21,017 nucleotides of DNA from contig CAKUCE010000017.1 in the NCBI GenBank assembly GCA_934643535.1, positions 1 to 21,017 on the forward strand. The letters are read 5' to 3'. This DNA comes from an uncultured Clostridia bacterium. Lineage in GTDB: Bacteria; Bacillota; Clostridia; Christensenellales; Aristaeellaceae. Under the pieces are notes generated by a model. The model saw nothing but the letters and a program-made list of their open reading frames with translations, was not told where the DNA came from and made no database searches. Shown piece by piece: positions 1-6,605 of the stretch. Each line of letters begins with the position of its first letter. Position 1 is the stretch's first letter. Position numbers and translations under genes: made by a program.

Positions 1-616
1 AAATTTAGCCTGAAGGAGGACAGCGACTTTGAATATGACGAAGACAGCAATCTGACCAGAGAACAGCAGCGTCAGGTGGCGACGCCGGAGTTTAAGCGCT
101 GGTTTGGAGACAGCAAGGTGGTGGACGAGAATGGGGAACCACTGGTGGTGTACCATGCTACGGATGCGGACTTTACGGTGTTTGACCGGGAGAAGCTGGG
201 GCAATATACCAGCGAAAACACGGATAATGAGGCCGCAATCGAAAGCGCGAAGGTAGGGTTCTGGTTTTCCGAAAATGATCTGCGGGAAAAGACGGGAAAT
301 GAGAAGACGATGGAAGTGTATCTTTCCATTGAAAACCCGATGGAAACAGACTTGTATACCATGCTGGACGTACTGGAAAACATGACGGCAGATGAATACC
401 GCGTGGAGCTGGAAGAAGAGGGCTACGACGGCCTGATTGTGACGGATCAGGAATTCGACAATGCCAAAAGCTATGTGGTATTTAAGCCGAACCAGATCAA
501 GAGCGCAACGGACAACGTGGGAACCTTTGACTATTTCAACCCGGATATCCGCTACAGCATGAAGGAAAATTCACCTCATGAGCTTATCGGCCTGCAAGAA
601 TCATTCCAATACATTT
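1..616 (+). pseudogene. Polyvalent-protein ADP-ribosyltransferase-like domain (ART-PolyVal), 5' outside window and 3' end damaged
   Basis: The frame is open from base 1, so the start lies upstream; the GTG at 76 is only an internal codon. Counting from base 1, residues 26-189 read like the ART-PolyVal domain of giant polyvalent proteins in phages and conjugative elements. Marks are ATPEFKRWFGDSKVV, then LVVYHATDADFTVFD (Y51, H52, the expected NAD-binding YHxT element), GFWFSE (86-91), the EEGYDGLIV segment, VFKPNQIKSATDN (160-172) and the terminal NPDIRYS (180-186). Such domains are thought to modify host proteins on element entry; the target here is unknown. Recognisable sequence ends near base 567. 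The frame stays open to 1020, but that stretch runs through a terminator hairpin (617-672) and then antisense to the next gene, so it is not credible coding. I read it as a truncated element edge. Base composition is more AT-rich than its neighbours. The domain call is firm; the pseudogene status is inferred. Confidence 0.72.
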
Positions 617-672
617 TAATAACAATGGGAGCCGCCATTCCGCACGGCTCCCATTGTTATTATTGTTTTTTT
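617..672 (+). terminator. Strong intrinsic terminator, U-tract on + strand
   Basis: An 18-bp perfect stem (617-634 with 645-662) encloses a 10-nt loop and is followed by seven T (666-672). The U-tract favours stopping rightward transcripts from the polyvalent-protein fragment. The VanW gene on the other strand stops at 676, so the same hairpin may also end that transcript, although only a weak T-rich stretch follows the stem in that direction. Confidence 0.88.
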
Positions 673-675
673 GGC

Positions 676-1827
676 TCATTCGCCCTTGAAGATCTGGATC
701 AGCAGACTGCCCTCGCCGGTGCTGAAGGCGTCGATGCGAATGGAAAAATCATAATCGTTGCGGAAAATGAAGTTCAGCTTGACGTTGCCGACGGCGGCGT
801 CCTGATGCATGGGCAGGTATTTGGCGCAGCCCGGGCCGTGGGGACGGCGGTACAGCACCGTCAGGCCGGAAAGCTGGCGCACGGCGTTGTAAAGCGTGGA
901 ACTGCTCTGGCAGGTGCCGCCGCCGTAGCCCAGCTGACTGCCGCCGTCGATCAGCACCGGCGCGGGGTGATAGCCGTTGGTGCGCTTGTAGGGGCCGATC
1001 TGGGCGTTGAAGTCCAGTGATTCGCCGGGCTGCATCACCCGGGTCATCAGCTCGCAGCTTCGCACGATGTTCAGACAACGCCCTTCGTTGCCCTCCTTGC
1101 CGGTGTTGTACTCAAAGTAGCTGGCAAAGGCCGCAATGGGGGTATCGGCGCTCAACGGCTCGTCCATGGGGGAAACAGGCACCAGATCCGTCAGAAGGGA
1201 AGCGTCGATGTAGCCGTAGGAGCGCCAGTAGAGGATTTTTGCAAAGCCGTCCACGAATTCCAGCACGGCGATTTTGCTGCCTTTTCCGATTTGAATGGGA
1301 TTGACAGGCGCTTCGCTGTCGGGAGCCTGATGAACGGGAGCCACGTCGGCGGTGGTGGCCACATACTGGCTCAGCACGGTTCCGTAGGGCGGCGTGGAGG
1401 ACGGGTCGATGGGAATGACGTCCTCGCTGATCCACGTGCGGATGACATAGCCTACGTTGCCGTTGTATTCCGCCAGCACATAGGAAGGATAAACCGCGTA
1501 AACGGTGATGGTCTCTCCCTTGTTGATGGCGCAGACCACGTCGCTTTCGCTGCTCTGCTCTGCCCGCATGCGAATCGTATTGCCGTTGGAGGTGAAAGGC
1601 TTGATCACGGCCCGGTACAGCGGGGTAAGCCCTTCGATGCTGGCCCGAACGCCCTGCGCGTCCAGCTCCGACACATGATCCTCTTCCTCGCTGGCCATGC
1701 CTTCGATCTCCACGTTTTCGGTCAGCTCCGGCAGCTCGGTTTCGTTTTCTTCCGCCAGCGCCAGCGGCAGGCACAGAAGCAGACACAGCAGCAGGACTGG
1801 CAGCGCTTTCCATTTGAAATCCTTCAT
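676..1827 (-). CDS. Secreted SH3-domain / VanW-like family protein
   Basis: The product is 383 aa. An N-terminal hydrophobic signal peptide (about residues 7-25, ending LALA) predicts export. After an acidic linker come two SH3b-like beta modules (about 72-135 and 155-212), which commonly bind peptidoglycan peptides. The C-terminal VanW domain (about 230-370) carries QPGESLDFNAQIGPY and GYGGGTCQSSSTLYNA, the hallmark of the family. VanW occurs in some vancomycin-resistance clusters, but its biochemical role is unsettled and no van genes lie here, so a general cell-wall role is more likely. The ATG is preceded by GGAGG with 8-nt spacing. The gene lies 30 nt downstream of the GNAT gene on the same strand and has no promoter of its own that I can see, so the two probably share a transcript. 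Confidence 0.9.
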   Translation of the reverse strand: MKDFKWKALPVLLLCLLLCLPLALAEENETELPELTENVEIEGMASEEEDHVSELDAQGVRASIEGLTPLYRAVIKPFTSNGNTIRMRAEQSSESDVVCAINKGETITVYAVYPSYVLAEYNGNVGYVIRTWISEDVIPIDPSSTPPYGTVLSQYVATTADVAPVHQAPDSEAPVNPIQIGKGSKIAVLEFVDGFAKILYWRSYGYIDASLLTDLVPVSPMDEPLSADTPIAAFASYFEYNTGKEGNEGRCLNIVRSCELMTRVMQPGESLDFNAQIGPYKRTNGYHPAPVLIDGGSQLGYGGGTCQSSSTLYNAVRQLSGLTVLYRRPHGPGCAKYLPMHQDAAVGNVKLNFIFRNDYDFSIRIDAFSTGEGSLLIQIFKGE

Positions 1828-1857
1828 GGATGTATCCTCCGGTTTGAAAAATCGAAT

Positions 1858-2409
1858 TTACTCTTTTTCCGGCGATGAAAGCAGCAGCCGGTAAAACCGG
1901 CGCGCTCGGCCGTCGTAGGCGGGCTTTTCCACCATGCACTGATAGCCTGCCCGCTCAAAATTGCGCCGGGAAGGCCCGTTCTCCGGATCCACCGTGGCAT
2001 AGACGGCATAGCCGCCCGCGTCCGCCGCCAGATCCCGAAACAGCCAGAGAAACGCGGTGTGCATTCCCTGCCCTCTGGCTGATGGCCGTACCATCACGTC
2101 GTGAAAATCGAAGCTGCCGCTTACAGGCTGTTTCAGGGAGGCGGCATAGCTGTGCCCGCCCCGCAGCTCGCCCGGCGTCAGCTCGGCAAAGCCCAGCAGC
2201 GTTTCTCCGTCGAAATAGGCGACGCCTTCGCAGGCGGAAACTACCTGCAGAAATTCCGCCTCGTCGGAGGGATAATACCAGCGCTTATCCGGCAGTGCCT
2301 CCAGCACTTCCTGCTGAAGCGCCAGCATCGCCGGTACGTCGGCGGGAGTCAGAAGACGGGGAAGAAGGCCGTTTACGGCATAGGCTGAAAGGTCGTCGGG
2401 CAGGTTCAA
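1858..2409 (-). CDS. GNAT-family N-acetyltransferase
   Basis: The product is 183 aa. The acetyl-CoA-binding motif A, VMVRPSARGQGMHTAFL (about 106-122), contains the RGQGM version of Q/RxxGxG/A. The later segment ATVDPENGPSRRNFERAGY (about 139-157) is the typical GNAT motif B, with an Asn and a following FERAGY helix. It should transfer an acetyl group from acetyl-CoA to an amine; the substrate cannot be told. I chose a TTG start at 2409 because AGGAGG (2419-2424) sits 9 nt upstream. The in-frame ATG at 2448 lies inside the -10 box of a consensus promoter and cannot be in the mRNA. It is the first gene of a probable two-gene unit with the VanW-like gene. Confidence 0.88.
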   Translation of the reverse strand: MNLPDDLSAYAVNGLLPRLLTPADVPAMLALQQEVLEALPDKRWYYPSDEAEFLQVVSACEGVAYFDGETLLGFAELTPGELRGGHSYAASLKQPVSGSFDFHDVMVRPSARGQGMHTAFLWLFRDLAADAGGYAVYATVDPENGPSRRNFERAGYQCMVEKPAYDGRARRFYRLLLSSPEKE

Positions 2410-2446
2410 GAAAATGCGCCTCCTGAGGGTCAAAAAATACCATTCC

Positions 2447-2476
2447 ATTATAATCTTTCAGAGCGGAAACTGTCAA
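2447..2476 (-). promoter_or_regulatory. Consensus sigma-A-type promoter for the GNAT-VanW unit
   Basis: On the minus strand TTGACA (2471-2476) and TATAAT (2447-2452) match both consensus hexamers exactly, with an 18-nt spacer. The expected start of transcription is near 2440, about 30 nt before the TTG start of the acetyltransferase gene. The location rules out the longer ATG-initiated reading. Confidence 0.88.
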
Positions 2477-2550
2477 ATGCGGAAATGCTTCTCAAAGGCT
2501 TTGCTGACCGGCAAAAGCGCTTCTGAAGTTTTGAAAAAGAAAAGGGAAAT

Positions 2551-2579
2551 GTAAAAATTGCCCTGTGGTAACACAGGGC
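2551..2579 (-). terminator. Intrinsic terminator of the CmpB-like gene
   Basis: The hairpin has an 8-bp perfect GC-rich stem (2560-2567 with 2572-2579) and a 4-nt loop. On the minus strand it is followed by AATTTTTAC. It lies 23 nt after the TAA stop of the permease-like gene and separates it from the GNAT promoter. Confidence 0.85.
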
Positions 2580-2602
2580 GGGAAGTACGATTTTTTGGGG
2601 GC

Positions 2603-3448
2603 TTAGCGGTTCCCTTTCCGAAGCTGTTCGCCTTTGGAGCGAAGCTCCTCTTTCTTGGCCTTGACCATTGCCTTGCGTTCCTGTACGGCCAGCCGGAGTT
2701 CTTCTTCCCGGGCCTCCATCTCTGCGCGCGCCTTGAGCTGAGCCTGCTTCAGTTCAGCTTTCAGCTTGGCACGGCCAGCACGTGCCTTTTCCAGAGCTTT
2801 CCGATTGTACAGCTTGGCGTAGGGGAAAGCGCGCAGGGTACGGCGCACCAGCGCGGAATCCCGGGCCAGTGTCTCCCGCACGCTTTTGGTGATGGCTTCC
2901 GTGTCGTCCTTTTCGGACAGCGAGGTATTCTTGCGGATGCGGCTCAGCACCGTGGTGGAGATCACCGTGTCGGTCAGAAGCAGCGCCGCCAGCGCCCCGG
3001 AAAGGGCATACAGCGCGGTTTCGGACAGCGCGTCAAACCAGCCGAAAACCAGCGGTTTGAGAAAATAAACCATCACCAGCCCCAAAAGCCCGAAGGGGAT
3101 CAACGTGTTGGCGCAGACACGGCCGTTGAGGTTGAACTTTCGCTGACTGTAATCCCACCAGCGGGCATGAAACAGCTTCTCCATAAAATAGGAGGTCAGG
3201 TATTCCAACGCGCCGCAGACCAGCATGGCCAGCAGGAATACCGCTACCGGGTAGGCGGAAAAGCCGGATAGAAGCAGCGTGACAAACACCGCTCCGAAAC
3301 CGTAAATGGGGCAGTAGGGGCCGATGAGAAAGCCCCGGTTGATAAAACGATGAAATTGAAATAATTTGCAGGTGACTTCCATCACCCAGCCCAGAACGGA
3401 GCAGCAGAAGAAGAGCAGAAAATATCGGCATGCCAGATCGAGCGTCAT
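2603..3448 (-). CDS. CmpB-family membrane protein (putative ABC-transporter permease) with coiled-coil tail
   Basis: The product is 281 aa from the ATG at 3448, which has AGGAGG 7 nt upstream; the frame stays open further upstream but without a ribosome-binding site. The N-terminal ~170 residues hold about five hydrophobic segments (near 4-24, 45-62, 67-86, 112-133, 139-160). They carry the family signature NRGFLIGPYCPIYGFGA and the later WWDYS...FNLNGRVC segment typical of the CmpB-type 'putative ABC transporter permease' family of Clostridia. The transport function is a family label, not demonstrated, and no ATPase gene is adjacent. The last ~75 residues are Lys/Glu/Arg/Ala-rich with heptad character (KAELKQAQLKARAEMEAREE), predicting a cytoplasmic coiled coil. 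Its own terminator follows, so it appears monocistronic. Confidence 0.85.
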   Translation of the reverse strand: MTLDLACRYFLLFFCCSVLGWVMEVTCKLFQFHRFINRGFLIGPYCPIYGFGAVFVTLLLSGFSAYPVAVFLLAMLVCGALEYLTSYFMEKLFHARWWDYSQRKFNLNGRVCANTLIPFGLLGLVMVYFLKPLVFGWFDALSETALYALSGALAALLLTDTVISTTVLSRIRKNTSLSEKDDTEAITKSVRETLARDSALVRRTLRAFPYAKLYNRKALEKARAGRAKLKAELKQAQLKARAEMEAREEELRLAVQERKAMVKAKKEELRSKGEQLRKGNR

Positions 3449-3509
3449 GAAGGGCCTCCTTTGTAGTAGCGGACGTTTGTTTCTTCCGTCAAAACGTTCC
3501 CTGCTTATG

Positions 3510-3542
3510 AAAAAAGCAAGCTGCGGCACTGTCGCGGCTTGC
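3510..3542 (-). terminator. Intrinsic terminator between rnj and the CmpB-like gene
   Basis: On the minus strand GCAAGC pairs with GCTTGC, one mismatch follows, then three more GC pairs around a 7-nt loop, and six T come directly after the stem (3510-3515). It lies about 60 nt upstream of the CmpB-like ATG. It could end the transcript arriving from RNase J, or act as an attenuator in the CmpB-like leader if that gene's promoter is upstream of it. I found no convincing promoter that settles this. Confidence 0.75.
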
Positions 3543-3733
3543 TTCAGGCCAGCGAATCCGGCCACGGTCGTGATTTTTGATTATGATGTAAAATTGCTGT
3601 CTTGAGGGACCGCAACACTTTCGTTTTTTTCGGCCAATGCAGCGGCTTCTTTCGGCTTGCAGAATTAGCTCTATCAAGTTGGCGGATAGCCAACGGTCAA
3701 GGAAAACATTTTCTGCTTTAGCCTTCCCAAACC

Positions 3734-3963
3734 CGCGAGCCGCGAGGCCCGTCGCCGAGCGGCGGTAATCCCCTGACCAAGCAACTTTCCCACGAGCGTC
3801 CCGCGCCCCTTATGGGCGCGGTGTGGGGTCAAGGGGCACTGCCCCTTGCGCGAGCCGCGAGGCCCGTCGCCGAGCGGCGGTAACTCCGCAACCAACCCGC
3901 TTTCCCTCGAGTCCCCTGCGCGCCTGCGGCGCGCAGTCCGGGGTGCAGGGGGTCACCCCCTGC
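3734..3963 (-). repeat. Composite palindromic repeat array, copy A, directly downstream of rnj
   Basis: Read in the sense of rnj, five kinds of unit follow each other. P is at 3945-3963 (8-bp stem, 3-nt loop). Q is at 3916-3936 (9-bp stem CTGCGCGCC/GGCGCGCAG). R1 is at 3849-3883. S is at 3831-3847 (AAGGGGC-AGT-GCCCCTT). T is at 3801-3821 (8-bp stem, loop ATAAG). R2 is at 3734-3768, identical to R1 over 35 bp. The array starts immediately after the rnj TAG. The same order, spacing and mostly the same sequence recur at 13990-14217 in inverted orientation after rpoC. Apparent reading frames across it (for example 3674-3895, minus) are low-complexity and not credible genes. Bases 3543-3733 between the array and the terminator hold only a small 6-bp hairpin (GTTGGC/GCCAAC) and no gene. 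Confidence 0.9.
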
Positions 3964-5631
3964 CTAGATTTCCATAATGATGGGAAGAATCATGGGATTG
4001 CGCTTGATCTTTTCGAAAATGTAGCGGTGCAGCTCGTCTTTGATGCGGTTCTTCAGGTTCTGCCATTCGCTGCCGTCGATGCAGCCGTAGTCCGCAATAA
4101 TCCGGCGGGCCAGCTCCCGGCTGGACTCGATGATGTCCTCGTTCTCCCGCACGTAGACGAAACCGCGGCTGATGAGATCGGGGCCGGAAACCAGCGTGCC
4201 GTTGTCCCGGTCGATGGCCATGACCACGATGATCAGGCCGTCCTGACTGAGGTGCTTGCGGTCGCGCAGAACCACGTTGCCCACGTCGCCAATGCCCAGA
4301 CCGTCCACAAGAACGCCGCCGGTGGGCACCACGCCCGTAATGGCCAGACTGTCCTGACTCATTTCGATGACCTGACCGATCTCGGGAATGATGATGTTGG
4401 AGCTCTTCACGCCCAGCTCTTCTGCCAGCTCGGCGTGCTGCCACAGGTTGGCATATTCGCCGTGGATCGGGATGAAATACTTCTCCTTGCACAGAGCGTG
4501 GAGCAGCTTGATCTCCTCCTGGCAGGCGTGACCGGAAACGTGGACTTCGCCCAGCTGACCGTAGATGACGTTCGCGCCGCAGCGGTACAGCTGATTGATG
4601 ACCCGGGCCACGGGCTTTTCGTTGCCGGGAATGGGGGAGGCGGAAATAATGACCGTATCGGTGGGACGAATCTGCAGCTTGCGATGCTCGCCGTAAGCCA
4701 TACGGGTCAGACCGGCCATGGCTTCGCCCTGGCTGCCGGTGGTGACTACCAGCACTTCCTCGTCGGGATAATTGTCCAGATCGTCCACGTCGATCATGTA
4801 TTCTTCCGGAATGTGCAGCTCGCCGATGGTCATGGCTACGCGGGTGACGTTGACCATGCTGCGGCCGATGAAGCAGACCTTCCGTCCGAACATGGCGGCG
4901 GAATCCACCACCATCTGGATGCGGTGGACGTTGGAGGCGAACATGGCCACGATCACCCGGCCTTTGGCCTCCTGGAACATGTCGATAAAGGTCTGGCCGA
5001 TCTTGGTCTCGCTCATGGTGTGGCCTTTGCGGGCGATGTTGGTGGATTCGCACAGGAAGCACATCACGCCGTCGTTGCCCAGCATGGCAAAACTGGCCAG
5101 GTCGGTGACTTCGCCGTCAATGGGGGTAAAGTCCACCTTGAAGTCGCCGCTGAAGACGATGGTGCCTGCCGGGCAGGTGATGGCGATGGCCACGGCCCCC
5201 GCGATGGAATGGTTCACATGAATAAATTTGACATGGAAGCATCCCAGATCCAGTTCGTCCCGGGGCTTGATCACGTTGAGCGGAATTCCGGCGATGCGGT
5301 GCTCCTTGAGCTTGAGATCCACCAGCGCCAGCGTCAGCTTGGTGCCGTACAGGGGCATGGGCACCTGGCGGAGCACATAGGGCGTTGCGCCGATGTGGTC
5401 CTCGTGACCGTGCGTCAGAAGCATGCCGCGGATGCGGTCCTTGTTCTGGATGAGATAGGTCACGTCGGGAATGACCAGATCCACGCCCAACATGTCCTCT
5501 TTGGGGAAGATGGAGCCGCAGTCCACGACCAGCATATCCTCGCCGTATTCCACCACGGTGATATTCTTGCCAAATTCGTCTACGCCGCCCAGCGGAATAA
5601 TGCGGAGCTTTTCCTGTTGTTGCTGTGCCAT
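3964..5631 (-). CDS. rnj: Ribonuclease J
   Basis: The product is 555 aa, the usual RNase J size. It is a metallo-beta-lactamase/beta-CASP nuclease with 5'-3' exonuclease and endonuclease activity that drives mRNA decay and rRNA maturation in the cytoplasm. Zinc ligands are visible in LLTHGHEDHIG (H74, H76, D78, H79), H141 in FIHVNHS and D163 in FSGDFKVDF. The beta-CASP part carries MFASNVHRIQ and TTGSQGE, followed by PIPGNE and the late IPIHGEYANL motif. The C-terminal domain ends with ILPIIMEI. I chose the ATG at 5629-5631 (MAQQQQEKLRIIPLGG) because AAAGGAGG lies 5 nt upstream and family homology begins there; the frame is open to 5820 with no ribosome-binding site. It is preceded by its own promoter and a ~200-nt leader. 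Confidence 0.97.
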   Translation of the reverse strand: MAQQQQEKLRIIPLGGVDEFGKNITVVEYGEDMLVVDCGSIFPKEDMLGVDLVIPDVTYLIQNKDRIRGMLLTHGHEDHIGATPYVLRQVPMPLYGTKLTLALVDLKLKEHRIAGIPLNVIKPRDELDLGCFHVKFIHVNHSIAGAVAIAITCPAGTIVFSGDFKVDFTPIDGEVTDLASFAMLGNDGVMCFLCESTNIARKGHTMSETKIGQTFIDMFQEAKGRVIVAMFASNVHRIQMVVDSAAMFGRKVCFIGRSMVNVTRVAMTIGELHIPEEYMIDVDDLDNYPDEEVLVVTTGSQGEAMAGLTRMAYGEHRKLQIRPTDTVIISASPIPGNEKPVARVINQLYRCGANVIYGQLGEVHVSGHACQEEIKLLHALCKEKYFIPIHGEYANLWQHAELAEELGVKSSNIIIPEIGQVIEMSQDSLAITGVVPTGGVLVDGLGIGDVGNVVLRDRKHLSQDGLIIVVMAIDRDNGTLVSGPDLISRGFVYVRENEDIIESSRELARRIIADYGCIDGSEWQNLKNRIKDELHRYIFEKIKRNPMILPIIMEI

Positions 5632-5678
5632 AACGGCCTCCTTTCCTGCCAGGCAGGAGTATTTTGAAACGGCAAACC

Positions 5679-5699
5679 GCGCAAAGCGGTCCTTTGCGC
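5679..5699 (-). promoter_or_regulatory. Stem-loop in the RNase J leader
   Basis: An 8-bp perfect stem, GCGCAAAG with CTTTGCGC, encloses a 5-nt loop about 50 nt upstream of the rnj start. A second short inverted repeat (CCTGCC/GGCAGG, 5645-5657) sits just before the ribosome-binding site. I recognise no known riboswitch class in the leader. Confidence 0.5.
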
Positions 5700-5838
5700 C
5701 GTAAAACACTGCTGAAATCCCTTTTTTTCCCAAAATAAGGGCGAACAGAGCTACGCGGCATCGGGGCCGCAAGCGCACGCCGGGTAAGGGAATGCAGTTG
5801 TCCTTCAGGTGTGTGCCCACACCCTTCCAGCATTTGTT

Positions 5839-5867
5839 AGTATAGCATAAAAACCGGTTTTTGAACA
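5839..5867 (-). promoter_or_regulatory. Probable rnj promoter (extended -10)
   Basis: On the minus strand TGC precedes TATACT (5839-5844), an extended -10 element. A weak -35 (TGTTCA, 5862-5867) lies 17 nt upstream. Transcription from here would give a leader of about 200 nt before the RNase J start. Confidence 0.65.
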
Positions 5868-5931
5868 GCGTTTTGGCAAGTTTTATCGGGCGGGAATTGT
5901 GAAGACTTTTCCGGGCTTTTTTGTGAAAGGG

Positions 5932-6384
5932 TTACAGTCTTTCCCGTCCGGGGCAGCCCAGAGCGTCCACGGCGGAACGGTTTTCGTAAACGGCGGTGAT
6001 CCGGGGCGTCCACTCGGGCCGTCCGGCCAGCGCGCGATCCTTGAAACGGAGAAAGCCCATGCCCAGCAAAAGCCCCAGAAGCCCTGTCAGGATGGCGGCA
6101 CCTTCGCCGCCCAGACAGCGGTAGCCGGCAAACAGTCCCGCCAGAAACAGAACCAGCGGAACCGCATACGCCAGCGCGGCAGCGTGAAGAAACCGCCCGT
6201 CGGGCAGCTCCACCTTCACCCAGTTTCCGGGGCGGCAGATTTCTTGTGTTTTCAGGCGGATGACCGTTTCCTGCACCTTACCGCCGCAGGCCCCGCATTT
6301 GGCGCAGGCCTCCGGGCGGGTATAACGGATGACGGCGACGCCGCTGCGGTCGTCGTATTGGAGGACTTCGCCGAATTTGGTCAT
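5932..6384 (-). CDS. RseC/MucC-family (SoxR-reducing system) membrane protein
   Basis: The product is 150 aa. The N-terminal ~60 residues form a small domain with three cysteines, CAKCGAC (C27, C30, C33), near a GNWVKVELPDG turn. Two transmembrane segments follow (about 68-90 and 95-112), then a short basic cytoplasmic tail. This is the RseC/MucC layout. In Gammaproteobacteria the family modulates sigma-E and takes part in SoxR reduction with rsx/rnf. No rnf, sigma or anti-sigma gene is visible here, so only a redox-linked membrane role is suggested. The ATG is preceded by AGAGGCGG. It lies upstream of rnj on the same strand, but rnj has its own promoter, and it is divergent from rpoB. The frame is also open far upstream (to 10194) opposite rpoB, which is a shadow. 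Confidence 0.85.
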   Translation of the reverse strand: MTKFGEVLQYDDRSGVAVIRYTRPEACAKCGACGGKVQETVIRLKTQEICRPGNWVKVELPDGRFLHAAALAYAVPLVLFLAGLFAGYRCLGGEGAAILTGLLGLLLGMGFLRFKDRALAGRPEWTPRITAVYENRSAVDALGCPGRERL

Positions 6385-6433
6385 GTCAGGCCGCCTCTTT
6401 CCATATAAACATAGGTAAATTTGCACACATGTA

Positions 6434-6462
6434 TTGACACGGGCGGATTCGGGCGCTATAAT
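6434..6462 (+). promoter_or_regulatory. Consensus promoter of rpoBC
   Basis: TTGACA (6434-6439) and TATAAT (6457-6462) match both hexamers exactly with an ideal 17-nt spacer. Transcription would begin near 6469, leaving a leader of about 145 nt before rpoB. The leader contains CAGTAT (6475-6480) complementary to ATACTG (6502-6507), and an AACAAG/CTTGTT hairpin ahead of a mini-ORF. Confidence 0.93.
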
Positions 6463-6573
6463 ATAAAATTGCATCAGTATCGGAACCGAGCTATGCCCAG
6501 CATACTGCCTGATTGGTATTGTACATGCCCCGCGGCAAAAATGCAACAAGAAATTCTTGTTAGGGAGAAGCTC

Positions 6574-6597
6574 ATGACGACGCTTGCGACAACATAA
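6574..6597 (+). CDS. Possible seven-codon leader peptide (MTTLATT) before rpoB
   Basis: ATG at 6574 opens a seven-codon frame, MTTLATT, ending in TAA at 6595-6597. AGGGAG (6562-6567) lies 6 nt upstream as a fair ribosome-binding site. The stop codon overlaps the rpoB Shine-Dalgarno (6596-6605), the geometry expected for translational coupling. Such short frames also arise by chance. Confidence 0.35.
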   Translation: MTTLATT

Positions 6598-6605
6598 GGG
6601 GTGAT
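6596..6605 (+). promoter_or_regulatory. Ribosome-binding site that decides the rpoB start
   Basis: AAGGGGTGAT is an almost full complement of the 16S rRNA 3' end. It places the ATG at 6613 at 7-nt spacing. The upstream in-frame GTG (6601) and ATG (6604) lie inside the site itself and are unlikely starts. Confidence 0.8.

Noticed and set aside
617..662. Hairpin considered as an attachment-site palindrome at the mobile-element border
   Set aside because: The T7 tract after the stem fits a terminator better, and no matching repeat is present elsewhere in the window.
568..1020. C-terminal extension of the ART reading frame
   Set aside because: It runs through a strong terminator hairpin and then antisense to the VanW gene, with no domain similarity.
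676..1827. VanW-like gene considered as evidence for glycopeptide resistance
   Set aside because: No vanH, ligase, vanX or vanRS-like gene is nearby, and VanW domains with SH3 modules are common in Clostridia without resistance.
3645..3720. TTGACC with a 17-nt spacer to TTGATA on the minus strand as a promoter for the CmpB-like gene
   Set aside because: The downstream hexamer matches the -10 consensus at only two positions, and the spacer is itself a hairpin.
3674..3895. 73-aa frame across palindromic array A
   Set aside because: The peptide is a translation of hairpin repeats; similar strings come out of copy B on either strand, so it reflects repeat sequence, not a gene.
3734..3963. Array considered as a CRISPR
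   Set aside because: The repeats are few, unequal and palindromic, without regular unique spacers and without cas genes.
3823..5667. 614-codon frame on the plus strand opposite RNase J
   Set aside because: Shadow of rnj that also runs through the palindromic array; the His/Val/Asp-rich composition is typical of antisense frames in this genome.
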